A stretch of DNA of 64,000 bases from Paraescarpia echinospica. Taxonomy: Eukaryota; Annelida; Polychaeta; Sabellida; Siboglinidae. Both the position numbers and the translations under genes were made by a program. Below are positions 24,319 to 33,503 of the stretch, in pieces. The notes under the pieces were generated by a model. The model was not told the DNA's origin. It ran no database searches and saw only the letters and a list, made by a program, of their open reading frames with translations. The stretch lies in NCBI GenBank assembly GCA_020002185.1, contig CM034531.1, positions 70,806,049 through 70,870,048 on the forward strand, in the 5' to 3' direction. Within the stretch, counting starts at the first letter, position 1; each line of letters starts with the position of its first letter.

Positions 24319-25470
24319 CGACAAAGTTACATAATTAGTATTAGACACGAAAAATGATGTCTTTAGCCAGTTCTATAAGTATTATATTAGTCTGTGTCGA
24401 TGTCGAGAACGCAAGAGAAATGTGGTTTTAGCGCCGTTGAAAACATGCGACATTTCTCTGATATTGACCGATCTGTGTCACGTCTGAACGAGAGCGCGTC
24501 ATCCCAGCCAGATGCAGATCATGACTTTTTCCATGTCTTAGAATTTAAATCACTACATAAACAAAATTATATGTTTTAACTTTAAATGTGATAATATTAA
24601 ATTGCTAGTTTATGAATTTACGTCTGGGCCAAGGCAATTCTGCTAGAGGCAGGCTTCATACCTAACCTAGGCTAGGCCTAGGGAGGGCTAGGCTACTGAG
24701 TAGTCAGACATACTACATTGTCATAGAGCTTTTTACTGTTTGTTACTGCTTACCCTTGGGCTTGGGTTGGCTTAGTTAGGCCAATATAGGTTTACTGTTT
24801 AGAATTAGAGATACTCAGACTAGAAATAATATAAGTTTTATTATGCAATTATTTTAATATGCATTTTATATTCAAAAGGCTGATATTTATTTATATATAA
24901 TATCACTAAGTCTAAGTTGCTAACAATCAATTAATTGTTATTGTTATTAAATCAAGAAATAAAACAAAGTTGTTTTGAGGTAAAATACTTAAATTATTGG
25001 ACTTAATTTAATAAAAAAAAGTGCTTCATGAGAAACATTCACTGCATAAAATTGCTAAAGCATGTTGTAATGTAAGCCATATGTCTTAACCGGTTGAAGT
25101 ATCATTGTATGATGAATAGTATTTCACAAGATGTGCATGTGGAGTCAAGATAGTTATTATTATATGATACATGATGGCCTTAGTAGTATAGGTGTTCTTC
25201 ATAACACGGGTCATGACCCGAGATCAAAGGGTTTTTCGCTTTTTATAAGTAGAATTCCTACGCTTTTTAGCAGTAAGTGGAGTCGAATGGAATGTTACTT
25301 ATAAAAAACTTGGAATGTTAAAAAAACGTGATTGACAGGTCCACGGAAGAAAGAGTGTGTCGACATATAGTGACTAATTAGGTAATTAATTTGGTACTAA
25401 TTAGCAACAAGTGAGTAGTGCATTCACTGGAGGGCAGCACTAGCAATAAGTAAAAATAGTAATGACGTGT

Positions 25471-25529
25471 GCGTAAGGTTATATAATGGTTATGCGGAGT
25501 CACGTGAGCGTAAGGTTATATAATGGTTA
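25471..25529 (+). promoter_or_regulatory. Paired TATA-containing direct repeat upstream of Polinton genes
   Basis: The 22-base sequence gcgtaaggttatataatg plus gtta occurs at 25471-25492 and again at 25508-25529, 37 bp apart and about 110-165 bp before the first gene of the block. Each contains a tatata-like box. A promoter role is inference. Confidence 0.35.
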
Positions 25530-25636
25530 AGCATGTGTGCTGTCATCTAGTGACTGAAAAAGAAAGCAGACACGTATACATATAGTGGTTGCGCGTGAGG
25601 CGATGTAGTCAGTAGCATTGTCGTCCGTGTCTAGAT

Positions 25637-26077
25637 ATGGAGCCTATACGTTTCGGAGAGTTCTTGTCGTACCTGTCGAATTATTATCCGTGTAGAATTG
25701 CGGCGTACGGTCAGGTTTTCAAATCCGTCGAGCACGCTTACCAGTTTAGAAAAGCGATTTTAATGCAGACGAAGCAAGCGTGGTCGGCGTGGTCGGGCTA
25801 TATAGCGAAGCGACGAGGTTTCAGGATCACGAAAGCGAGAACGACTGCCGAATGGGACGCCGTTAGAGTCGAGTGTATGAAGAGCCTGTTGATGAGTAAG
25901 TTCGGTGCGTCGAAAAAGTTGAAAGACGCCCTATTGGCTACCGGTGACGCCGAATTGGTGGCGTGGGTACCGTCGAAAGAAGCCTTTTGGGGTTGCGCCT
26001 GCGGGTATAAAGAAGGTCAGAACACGCTCGGCAAATTGTTGATGGAGGTGCGTCGTGAGTATAGAAGAAACGAATAA
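25637..26077 (+). CDS. NADAR-domain protein of the Polinton-like element
   Basis: 146 residues, the usual size for a one-domain NADAR protein. Motifs in order: FGEFLSYLSNYYPC (6-19), QVFKSVEHAYQFRKAI (26-41, with the conserved Glu32), AKRRGFRI (57-64), EWDAVRVECMKSLLMSKF (72-89), LLATGDAELVAWVPS (99-113), FWG (117-119) and NTLGKLLMEVR (129-139). The family (YbiA-like) acts on ADP-ribose or NAD-derived and riboflavin-pathway N-glycosides, and some members remove ADP-ribose from nucleic-acid bases. Its end overlaps the ATPase start by 23 bases. A decayed copy has the same position in the second element. Substrate here is unknown; counter-defence is inference. Confidence 0.85.
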   Translation: MEPIRFGEFLSYLSNYYPCRIAAYGQVFKSVEHAYQFRKAILMQTKQAWSAWSGYIAKRRGFRITKARTTAEWDAVRVECMKSLLMSKFGASKKLKDALLATGDAELVAWVPSKEAFWGCACGYKEGQNTLGKLLMEVRREYRRNE

Positions 26078-26740
26078 AACTCACCGTAACGTTGTCCGCG
26101 CACCAGTCGTCGATATGGACGGAAAGTGGAAGCACCCTTTTACGTGTATAGTATCCGGCCCTACGGGGTGCGGTAAGACTACTTTTGTTGTACGCCTGCT
26201 AAAGTTTGCCTCGTGTATGATCGAGCCGCCGCCGGAGAAAATTCTGTGGTGTTACGGCCAGTGGCAAACCGCCTACGACTCTATGACAGCCGGCGTAGAA
26301 TTTGTAGACGGTTTGCCGGATCCGAAGCTTTTGGACCCCAAAACGAGGACGCTTCTAGTGCTCGATGACCTTATGTCGGAGACCGATATTAGGGTCACGA
26401 CTTTGTTTACTAAAAAAGTCATCACTGCAACGCGTCCGTCGTACAGCTTTTGCAGAATCTCTTTCCGAAAGGGAAAGAAAATCGCACAATCAGCCTAAAC
26501 GCGCAGTATATGGTCCTCTTCAAGAGTCCCCGGGACGCGGGCCAAGTAGGTCACCTGGCGAAACAGATGTACCCGGGTAGAACCAACTACATGGTGGAGG
26601 CGTTCAAAGATGCCACGTCAGCCGCCTACGGTTACCTCCTGGTGGACCTGAAACAGGAAACGCCGGAAACCATGCGCCTGCGTACGGCCATTTTCCCCGA
26701 CGATCGCATTCAGTACGTCTACGCGCCGACGAGAGTATAA
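26055..26740 (+). pseudogene. Packaging-type ATPase with one frame break
   Basis: The first frame (26055-26417) has HPFTCIVSGPTGCGKTTFV (Walker A) and LLVLDDLMSE (Walker B-like), as in the FtsK/HerA-type genome-packaging ATPases of Polintons. At a run of six A (26412-26417) the family sequence moves to the -1 frame. It then continues as SHHCNAS, NLFPKGKENRTISLN, YGYLLVDLKQETPE, to the stop at 26740. Read as is, the first frame ends 26 codons after the run. The cause may be a one-base deletion, a sequencing error in the A run, or slippage. Everything else in the gene looks intact. The ATPase would drive DNA into the particle. Confidence 0.8.
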
Positions 26741-26778
26741 AAAAGCGGAGCGCGTCGCGGTCGACGTCATTCGACAGG

Positions 26779-27123
26779 ATGACAGATCGCGTGAAGAGGC
26801 ACATCCTGGCCCTGCAGCTGTTGCGTCGATACCATCGGAATACGAATCTGAGAAAAGCGGTAATCGCCCACGCGGACGCCGACCTCATCTGTAGTCTGTG
26901 CGACTGCGCGTATAACATTATGCGAGGGAACGTGAAATTGACGCCTAACAACAGAAAAGTGCTGACAAAGTACAGGAACAATCTGCGCAAGTTAGCGTCG
27001 AAAAAAGTGCCCATCAAACGGAAGAGGGCCGTCCTGCAGACGGGATTGGGCGCGTTTCTGACGGCGCTGCTGGCACCGTTGGCGAGCACCTTTCTGCCCC
27101 TCCTCAGACAGGCTATCGGTTGA
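26779..27123 (+). CDS. Small basic Polinton protein with hydrophobic tail
   Basis: 114 residues. The N-terminal two thirds are basic and helical (LRRYHRNTN; LICSLCDCAYNIMRGNVKL; YRNNLRKLASKKVPIKRKR). The tail is hydrophobic and Gly-containing (LQTGLGAFLTALLAPLAS). I recognise this as a protein that recurs beside the ATPase and 217-aa gene in animal Polinton/adintovirus-type elements; some authors compare such proteins with small adenoviral core proteins. Its role (DNA binding or membrane interaction in the particle) is inference. The stop TGA overlaps the next start as TGATG. Confidence 0.65.
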   Translation: MTDRVKRHILALQLLRRYHRNTNLRKAVIAHADADLICSLCDCAYNIMRGNVKLTPNNRKVLTKYRNNLRKLASKKVPIKRKRAVLQTGLGAFLTALLAPLASTFLPLLRQAIG

Positions 27124-27776
27124 TGCAGCACCCCAAGAAGATGGCGTTAGTAGACCCCCGGTTGGTGGAGCGTCAACTCCCGTTACTATCGCAACCGACC
27201 ACGACCACGTCGCGTGTGATGAGTAGCCTGGACAACGACATGAAAGCCGTTCTCGAGCGTGCGGATTTATCCGAACGAGAAAAGGTAGCGGCGTACAATC
27301 AACTGATGAGTCGTTACAACGCCATGGAGACGTCTCGCGCGCAGCAACCGATGCGAGTGTCCGTAGTGAAGAACGAGTCGCCGATGGCGCTCGACCAGCC
27401 GCCCGACCAATCGCCGGACGATACGGAGAGCGAGATCGTGAAGAGCGTACCGAAAGTTCTGAAAGAAAAGGCCCGCCTCCTGATGGCGAGACTGAAAGCC
27501 GACCCGCTGATTCACTGGAACGATGGAGCGGAGCTCGTGTACGACGGTGCGCCTATCGCCGGAAGCAACATGGTAGATCTAGTGAACGATCTCATGCGAA
27601 AGAGGAAGAAGACCCCCGCGCCGGTTGGTTGGGTAACGTTTGGGGATCATATAAAGCGGCTGAACGTGCCTATGGAGCTCGTCGGTAACCCCCAGCGTCG
27701 AGCGTACATACAGCGCGCGCAGAAGCGAAAGGGCCGCACTCGATCTGTCGAACGCATGCCGTGGACCAGCTTTTAG
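27123..27776 (+). CDS. Conserved 217-aa Polinton-type protein
   Basis: The ATG at 27123 overlaps the preceding stop by one base. The N-terminal region has LVDPRLVERQLP, then SLDNDMKAVLERADLSEREK and VAAYNQLMSRYNAM, a short helical module. A charged linker follows. The C-terminal module has WNDGAELVYDGAPIAGSNMV and HIKRLNVPMELVGNPQRR. This two-module protein is a regular companion of the small basic protein in these elements. No enzymatic motif is visible and its role in the particle is unknown. The C-terminal module also survives in the decayed copy at 3046-3255. Confidence 0.65.
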   Translation: MQHPKKMALVDPRLVERQLPLLSQPTTTTSRVMSSLDNDMKAVLERADLSEREKVAAYNQLMSRYNAMETSRAQQPMRVSVVKNESPMALDQPPDQSPDDTESEIVKSVPKVLKEKARLLMARLKADPLIHWNDGAELVYDGAPIAGSNMVDLVNDLMRKRKKTPAPVGWVTFGDHIKRLNVPMELVGNPQRRAYIQRAQKRKGRTRSVERMPWTSF

Positions 27777-27788
27777 CGCCCGTAGAGG

Positions 27789-27959
27789 ATGCCCGCCCGA
27801 AGATCAGTACTCGTCGTCGTCGTCGCCGTCGTAATCGCGGCGGCCATCGTCGCCGCCCTCTTGTTCGCCGTATCGTCGTCGTCGCAAGAGCCATGGCGGT
27901 GGTGTCCCGGCGGTCTCGTGGTGCGCAACGAAAGCGCCAACAACGCGACGACCGACTGA
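27789..27959 (+). CDS. 56-aa single-pass membrane protein overlapping the integrase
   Basis: The ORF starts 12 bases after the stop of the 217-aa gene and overlaps the likely integrase start by 67 bases in another frame. Layout: MPARRS, a long hydrophobic segment (VLVVVVAVVIAAAIVAALLF), SSSSQEPWRWC, then GGLVVRNESANNATT with two N-glycosylation sequons. The remnant at 2840-3009 keeps the hydrophobic segment, the four serines, the Trp-Cys pair and GGLIVRND. Conservation in an independent copy is the main support. It could be a particle or envelope membrane component (inference). Confidence 0.65.
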   Translation: MPARRSVLVVVVAVVIAAAIVAALLFAVSSSSQEPWRWCPGGLVVRNESANNATTD

Positions 27960-28858
27960 AGCGCGCCTACTTCGACCCGAAACGGGCGGGTAGTTACGGC
28001 GGCGTCGACGCGTTTCACCGGGCGACCGCGGTACCCAAGCCGATCGTCGGGCGGTGGCTATCGGAGCAGGACACCTATACGCTTCACAAGCCGGTCAGAC
28101 GCCGTTTCAAGCGACGTTGCGTTATCGTGGGCGGCCGAAACCAGCAGTGGCAAGCCGATCTCGTCGACGTGGCTAAACTGAAAAAACACAACGACGGTAT
28201 AGCGTTCCTATTGACGGTCATCGACGTCTTCTCGAAGCGGGCGTGGTGCGTCCCGTTGAAGAGTAAATCCGGTCCGGCGCTCGTCGCGGCCTTCGAGGGC
28301 CTGCTGTCGTCGCCGCAACGGCCGCCGAACGCCCTGCAGACCGACAAGGGGACGGAGTTTCGCAACAGGCCCCTTCAGACGCTTTTGAAGGCGCGCGGCG
28401 TCCACCATTTCGTGACGAACAACGAGGAGACCAAAGCGTGTGTCGTGGAGCGATTCAATCGTACGCTGAAGACGCGCATGTGGAGGTACTTCACGAAGCA
28501 TCAGACGCTGAGGTACGTGGAGCCGTTGCAGGACTTCGTGCGGTCGTACAACAACGCCTACCATCGAAGCATCGGTAGGACGCCGGCGAGCGTCGACGCG
28601 GCGAATCAGGAGAGCGTGTGGCAGCGGCTGTACGGCGGCGTCGGGTGTCAAAAAATCAAGCCGAAACTGCGAGAGGGGGACCGCGTACGCATCAGCAAGG
28701 CGAAGGGACGTTTCAAGAAGGGGTACATGGCTAACTGGAGCGAAGAGCTCTTCGCCGTCGTAGAATCGCACCCGTCCGACCCTCCCGTTTACCGATTGAT
28801 GGACGACGCCGGCACGATACTGGACGGTACCTTCTACGAGCAGGAGCTACAAAAAGTC
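27893..28858 (+). CDS. Polinton-type DDE integrase
   Basis: An open frame exists from 27761, but its first 44 codons are Arg-rich translation of the overlapping membrane-protein gene. The ATG at 27893 (MAVVSRRSRG) is the likelier start. Numbered from 27761, the retroviral-type integrase core shows Asp133 (QWQADLVDV), Asp195 (QTDKGTEFRN) and Glu230 (KACVVERFNRTLK), the D,D-35-E arrangement. The C-terminal part (LREGDRVRISKAKGRFKKG; YRLMDDAGTI; FYEQELQKV) resembles the small beta-barrel of Polinton integrases. From 28859 to the stop at 28957 the frame runs through antisense gag, so the last 32 residues are not native. All catalytic residues are present. Confidence 0.85.
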
Positions 28859-29454
28859 ATTGGTAGTTCTGGGTCGACTATGCATAGCCACGTTAGCACA
28901 ATGAAATTATCCATAATTGCAGATAATTCTTCGTCTTCCGAGGGTAGCTCTCCGTGATGAGATATTACTGTCAATTTTTAGCAGGTTGTCTTCAATGAAC
29001 GTAATTAGGCGTTGGTACAGGTCTTCCGGTTTCTCGTCTGACTCTAGCCGGATAGACGCAAAGTCTAAGAAATGACCTCCAGTTGATTGAAAACCGTAAT
29101 GAAGCCGGATTCTCTGCCAAATGTTGTTGACGGGTGTAGAATTTCGAACGATAGTGTTGCGGGACAATGCCGGGCAATAGTTGGCAAACTGACCTAACAT
29201 CAACTCAAGTATGTTAACTTTTTGACCTGCGGTGCAACGATTGTCCGCAGGAAAGGTTGTGCCATCATCCGTGAATCCACGAAAGGGGTAGACTTGGTAT
29301 TTTTGCCCCAGATCACTCCTTCGACGAGGAAGGGGGAGAAATTCGGATCAAGTGAAAAGGTATACATGATGTTTTACTTCAATTTTTCAAAACTGTTCAC
29401 AGTTTCGTCTTTTCCCAAGCAACATTGCTTGGGCACCTTGTACGTGTTAGCCAT
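28859..29454 (-). pseudogene. Ty3/gypsy-type gag, N-terminal half
   Basis: On the minus strand the start codon at 29454 opens [33 protein letters not shown] and GKNTKSTPF follow. After a stop and frame changes come [40 protein letters not shown] and FIVLTWLCIVDPELP. The homology is cut at 28859 against the Polinton integrase. The C-terminal half of the same gag family lies at 12432-12998. Several stops and frameshifts make it dead. Confidence 0.75.
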
Positions 29455-29455
29455 G

Positions 29456-29560
<105 letters not shown>

Positions 29561-29639
29561 CATGTGTGTCCGTGCGTGCGTGTGTATGTTAAGAAGATAC
29601 TCTTATCTGGTCCACTACAGACTGCCCAGTTGCAACTGC

Positions 29640-29802
29640 TCGCTCGTTGTACTATTATACACAAAATCAAGGACAGCGAACGGCGAAGTTCAGCTTCAAT
29701 CTTCGGTTGAGAGCGCAGATGAGTTAGGTGGTTTCCCGACGTTGCCACCACACCATGGTGGGAGATTACGCCTTCACTATCCAAGATAATGAGCAAACTA
29801 CA
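29640..29802 (-). repeat. LTR-like fragment of the gypsy element (unit B)
   Basis: On the minus strand it starts tgtagtttgctcatt and runs ~160 bp to about tataatagtaca, upstream of the leader and gag. The first ~110 bp match 12999-13109. LTR assignment is by position and TG..CA-type ends only. Confidence 0.4.
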
Positions 29803-29969
29803 GTGAAACATAAAACGACTTTATTGTGTCAATTTTATCTGATACCTTAAACACACAACACCATGAAGTGTGCGATGATCGAGCGACACACACCACGGCG
29901 AGGCTCATACAAACTCCTGGGAGACAGATCACTATTGCTAGCGGGCGGTAGTCACTTACAAGCTACTAG

Positions 29970-30490
29970 GTGACAGTACACTTGCTGGCGCAGGTCCGTG
30001 TTCAGACTCCTACAGGCCAAATCGTTCCCTGTGTCACTACTGTTTCAGTACAGCTTTGGAACAGAGGACAAGACTTCATATTTATCTTTCTAGTACAATC
30101 TCATAGCGTGGTCAGCCATAGTCCGTGGATGTACCGCTCGACCAGAGAAACTGGCACGCCTTCTATACAAGGCAAACACCAGACGTTTTCGGGTGGCGGA
30201 TATATAATGCCAATGTGGTTTACACGAAGCTCGAAAATGGTAGTATCGCTAGAGAACTTACGCAATGCATACTGGGTTGACGAGAAGAAGAGGGCCGTGT
30301 TCTTGGAATTCACTGTTTTCAACCCAAGAACAAATGTGTTTGCTTAAACTGTATTTCTTTTCGAATTTACTAACATTGGAATAATATATTTCCGTTACAG
30401 TGACGTTTCTGTTCACAAAGTTTACATCGTGGCGAGCATAGACGACATATACCGTGTTGTGTTTGAAGTGATATGCCTAATACCAAAATT
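29970..30490 (+). pseudogene. Polycystin-like exon (extracellular domain end), copy B
   Basis: Nearly the same sequence as 13277-13795, with GGGYIMPMW and WVDEKKRAVFLEFTVFNP. Here a TAA at about 30345-30347 replaces a Ser codon, while the position of copy A's TAG is still Tyr (DDIYRVVFEV). A and B were therefore disabled by different mutations, or one is a haplotype of the other with an independent lesion. Confidence 0.7.
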
Positions 30491-30819
30491 AGATAAGCGA
30501 GCGAAAAATGAACAACTCAGAACACGTCCAAAACATGAAAGTCTACGGTCGCTAGCACCCTCACGGCTCGTCCTGTCCCGACGATCTTGGTATCATTTGA
30601 AAGGATGCACTTTCGTTATTCTAGAGTCATCTAGATTTCCCGGTAACCAATTAAAGAACACTAATAAACGGACCTACAATCACGCCGCTTTCGGTGTTCT
30701 GTACGGTTCCGAACGATGTTAGCGGCGGGTACTTAGTACACTAATCTTCCGATTGCGGCGCTGTTTTCCTCATTTGCATAGGTTCAGACATGCGCACTTC
30801 ACCATTTCTTGATTTCATG

Positions 30820-31008
30820 TTATAAGCTCCACCCACTTTTAACCCGCGGCGAAATTGATGGGCGTTGATCGCAGCGAAACCGATATATCTGTACGTCGGC
30901 GTGACGTCACAATAACGTACGCCACAGAACGGGTCTAAATTCGATATGCGTGATTGTGACGCCACGCCTACATTGTAGCAACCGTTTGAAAGTGGGTGGA
31001 GCTTGTAC
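30820..31008. mobile_element. Foldback MITE in unit B
   Basis: Copy of the element at 14128-14316, with the same arms (ataagctccacccactttta and its inverse). It was present before the duplication. Confidence 0.55.
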
Positions 31009-32089
31009 CAAAGACCGTATATCAATACAAGACGGTGCAGCGCGCGCTATCTACATTGTTCGAGAAAAGTACATAAGCAGTTCGTCCGCCATTCTGGAGT
31101 TGCGCCAAGTCAAACCACAAGCGCGTAAAAATGCAGTTGTTTGCATTTATCATTGCTCAACATTTTCAACGATAACCTCAATATTTTAATTATATAAGAA
31201 GTATAGTCTGATTATTATGCTAGTGAAACATGACGAAGTTCAGTTGGGTCAATAAATAATTGCAACGTTTCTACATGATTTGTTTGGAAATTTCATTATT
31301 TTAAATTGTGATAAGTAAAACACTTCAACGATTACGTTAAAATCTTTCATTTTATATGACGCATCACAGCTTGGTGATTGTTCTGATGATATGAGGTGAC
31401 TGAATAAATACGCTAACATCACGCGCTGCCGGTGCCGCAGGCGCACGGGCACGCGCATGCCTCCCGAATGGCGGACAAAAACCTTCAGTGTAGAATGCCA
31501 TTTTCTCGCTCAGTGACTCCTCCTGTCCAAATAGAGGCTCCTTGTTTGTACTATGAAATCAGATAGTGGTGCCTCGATCGGTGGTTTGGTGAACTGTGTC
31601 GACGAAACAATATCGTTCGCAGTGTCCAAGACACCGGAACGGGCCCGGTTGTAGGTCCGTTTTTAGTTAATTTAGGAATCATTATCAGGAAACCATTTAT
31701 ATGTCTGAATAGCAGAAAGCTTAAACTTTCAAACGATATCAATATTGTTGGGATCCGACGAACCGTAATGGTACTAGCAGTCGTTCAAAAGGCGTTTTTG
31801 GAACGTGTTTGATAGTTGTTCGTTTTTCGCTCCCTTATCTATTTTTGCTAATACTGATAATCGTGTGCTTGTTGAAAACGATTCGACAATTCTGGCTGAA
31901 GCGCAACGAACTGTTGCAGTATTTCTCTACCATGTGGCCAGTTGTAGATTAACTTATAATTCTGCTAACATTTGCTCTCGCACCCGTGATAATGTGGGGT
32001 CAGGTAATTTCAAGGCAAACTTCGAGAGAAATTCGGAGCGATAACGGGAAAAAAATTATTTCTTTTTATCACATTTTTCTCTCCCAGTT

Positions 32090-32665
32090 TATACGCAGAA
32101 CGGTGCATTCTAGCGCGCACTTTTTGCTAATGATGAACGTCTTGAGGTGGTCTGTTTTCCTCGGAAGACGTAACATGATGTTTGCCTTTAACATATATCG
32201 TGCCACAAATTATGTTTTTTATGTTGCATTTATCTTCTCTTTTGTATTTGTAATTACTGTTCTGACGTCACAGGCCTTCTTCGGGTCGTATTGCGAGAGT
32301 TACACACATTTTACTAAAGCTGTTATACCTGTTGCGAACTTGTTCCGATACAGCGCCGTCTGCAGCACGAACGAGTGCATACAAGACTCGCTTCGCGGCT
32401 TTCTTCGTCGTGCTCATGTGGCGCATCCTGGTGTTGATGTGCGGCATCGCGTCGCAATATGCGACCGCGTAGCGGCAGAGGGATGACCTGGAGTTTGCCG
32501 ACTTCCTCACACGCCAGCTGCTGGTCGGCGTTGGTTACTGGACCATGGACGACTATGCAGCACGCGAGAAGTCGGAAGAAGTAAAAAGATTTTTAAAAAA
32601 ATCGAGAAGAACCCCGCATACGCCAAAGGGTTATGTGCCACGACAGAGACTGGCGCCCTTTGTCT
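32090..32665 (+). pseudogene. Polycystin-like pore and tail exons, copy B
   Basis: Contains VLRWSVFLGRRNMMFAFNIY, the helix YVFYVAFIFSFVFVITVL and FFGSYCESYTHFTKAV. Within the 83 bases missing from A another frame encodes a last hydrophobic helix (FAAFFVVLMWRILVLMCGIA), but TAG ends that frame at about 32470. The tail RDDLEFADFLTRQLL follows at 32479-32577. The order fits a polycystin C-terminal channel region with frame lesions. Confidence 0.6.
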
Positions 32666-33503
32666 GGTCAAGTCAGTTCCACAGGGCTCTCGGGCAGGCG
32701 TAGAACGCATGATACGTTGAACGGGAACCGCATATAAACAAGGCATTGCGTCCATGACTGATGTAGATTATATCGCAATATTAACCGACACCTGTAACTA
32801 CAATATTCAATTCAATATGTGTATCTGACGTTGTATGTATCATCTGTTTGGTTAATACATCATCTGAATACGTATTAACCAACCGAGAGCGTGACGAAGT
32901 ACTGAAACGATGCCGCTTTGAATATATACTATTATAGCATTTAAAGTGAATGCTTTACAGCTAGGGGTGACTATTGAGAATAGCTTGATTATTGGAATAG
33001 TGTTGCGATCGATGTATTACTATTACGATGATAATTATCATGGAGTAGCGAACAGTCAAAAGTAAAATTACCAAACAAAGTTAAAAAAACATTATTTATT
33101 CAAGGTTTTACAGTGGTATAAATAGTCGCGCTGATCTGTTTTGTCAACTATCATTATTATCGATAGTTCAGTGCACTGTCCTGTGCAGACTACGTAACCT
33201 GTTGAGCGGGGACACTGGATCCATGATATACAGCGTGATATCCCAGAGGGGCCTAGGTAGCAAGCAACTTACAAGAAACGAACATAATGGTGTCACTAAT
33301 GTGACATAAAATTAAAAGTGTTCACATTCTCATTATTATATGTTATCATGGTAGTTTTAGGAGATAACTCCGTCTTGTGTCGTCTCGTGCCAAGACGTTG
33401 CACAGGTGAAAAACATTTCACGCTACGTGCTTCAGTCTCTGAGCTCAGTCACGTCAACCATAATTGTCTATCGTTCCAAGTAGCAAAACCATTCCTTCTC
33501 TTT

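Larger units (their letters stand above)
22848..25470. other. Intergenic AT-rich DNA
   Basis: Apart from the candidate exon at 23047-23135 and a short duplication at 24173-24318, no gene was recognised. A run of taggcta/cctagg-type palindromic motifs lies near 24660-24700. Confidence 0.4.
25637..28858 (+). mobile_element. Polinton/adintovirus-like gene block (partial element)
   Basis: Six genes on one strand are packed with overlaps of a few bases, and the block is much more GC-rich than its surroundings. The set (packaging-type ATPase, small basic protein, 217-aa protein, DDE integrase) is that of Polinton-type elements, some of which form virus particles. No polymerase B, capsid, penton or protease gene is present. 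No terminal inverted repeats are visible. The right end is cut at 28858, where antisense gag begins, so this is a fragment. Confidence 0.85.

Noticed and set aside
27761..27892. Integrase N-terminal extension from the first ATG at 27761
   Set aside because: The 44 extra codons are an Arg-rich shadow of the overlapping small membrane protein frame and the end of the 217-aa gene; the ATG at 27893 fits the family better.
28208..28771. 187-aa minus-strand ORF under the integrase
   Set aside because: Antisense shadow in GC-rich coding DNA; no family motif.
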